NCBI GenBank assembly: GCA_029775955.1
Contig: JARVJW010000039.1
Coordinates: 1-24,301, forward strand
Length of the DNA stretch: 24,301 nt
Reading direction: 5' to 3'
DNA from: Nitrososphaeria archaeon
GTDB lineage: Archaea > Thermoproteota > Nitrososphaeria > Conexivisphaerales > UBA164
Shown here: positions 24,213 through 24,301 of the stretch, one piece after another
How the letters are laid out: every line of letters starts with the position of its first letter
Position numbering within the stretch: position 1 is the first letter of the stretch
Program-made: the position numbers and the translations under genes
Notes under the pieces: model-generated
What the model was told of the DNA's origin: nothing
Seen by the model: only the letters and a program-made list of their open reading frames with translations
The model's database searches: none

Positions 24213-24301
24213 ATCAGAAATCCTAGAAGAGATCTGAGAATGATAAGCACTCTCAGGGATATTTGTTCAACAGAGCAGAATAAATACAGTACTTCCGCAA
24301 G

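Larger units (their letters stand above)
22995..24278 (+). mobile_element. IS5-like insertion element (1284 bp) with terminal inverted repeats
   Basis: Left end ATGCTGTGTTGAACAAATAT (22995-23014) and right end 24259-24278 match in inverted orientation at 18 of 20 positions. A 7-bp direct repeat AATAAAT flanks it (22988-22994 and 24279-24285), a plausible target duplication. Inside are a broken DDE transposase (plus strand) and an unexplained minus-strand ORF. The good ends against a wrecked transposase suggest it is no longer autonomous but could be moved in trans. Confidence 0.75.

Noticed and set aside
1..24301. CRISPR arrays, rRNA, replication origin
   Set aside because: No regularly spaced repeats, rRNA-like sequence or origin-type repeat cluster was seen.

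Overview
The window looks like chromosomal DNA of a heterotrophic archaeon, most likely of the Thermoplasmatales (Thermoplasma/Ferroplasma/Cuniculiplasma type). The reasons are strong AGG/AGA and ATA codon use, AT-rich box-A promoters about 26 nt upstream of start codons (leaderless first genes), Shine-Dalgarno motifs only inside operons, a geranylgeranyl-reductase-family gene, and remnants of archaeal IS605/TnpB, IS4-like and IS5-like elements. The species cannot be fixed from the sequence alone.

Layout. 1-361: C-terminal end of a TnpB gene running in from the left edge, with its right-end hairpin (reRNA/omega-RNA scaffold). 532-1476: geranylgeranyl-reductase-family flavoprotein (minus). 1806-2693: decayed IS4-like copy A. 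2743-4785: ADP-forming acyl-CoA synthetase (minus), divergent from a tightly packed operon at 4910-8375: B12-binding mutase small subunit, MeaB/ArgK GTPase, mutase large subunit, corrinoid adenosyltransferase. 8372-10723: 3-hydroxyacyl-CoA dehydrogenase and acyl-CoA dehydrogenase (minus operon). 10893-11860: decayed IS605-type tnpB. 11885-12471: decayed IS4-like copy B. 12642-16926: fixC, fixX, etfB, etfA and a prephenate-dehydrogenase-like gene, preceded by a possible 25-codon leader ORF. 16923-18089: MFS transporter (minus). 18250-18761: structured or IS605-derived leader and a small membrane protein. 18771-19604 and 19722-21344: divergent proline dehydrogenase and 1-pyrroline-5-carboxylate dehydrogenase, the latter cut by one in-frame TGA. 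21341-22948: AMP-forming acyl-CoA synthetase (minus). 22988-24285: an IS5-like element with matching terminal inverted repeats, a candidate target duplication and a broken transposase.

How the genes work together. The core is a catabolic cluster for short and branched acyl-CoAs and proline. The B12 mutase large subunit carries Phe73 and Gln191 at the positions that are Tyr89 and Arg207 in methylmalonyl-CoA mutase. This is the known signature of isobutyryl-CoA mutase, so the operon probably interconverts isobutyryl-CoA and butyryl-CoA. The adjacent acyl-CoA dehydrogenase and 3-hydroxyacyl-CoA dehydrogenase would continue beta-oxidation of butyryl-CoA. EtfAB with FixC/FixX would carry the electrons to the quinone pool, and the ADP-forming acyl-CoA synthetase could recover ATP from a CoA thioester. 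Crotonase and thiolase are not in the window. The best second looks are this mutase, the TGA-interrupted proline gene and its candidate operator, the leader/IS605 end ahead of the small membrane protein, and the shared-stop convergent gene pairs.
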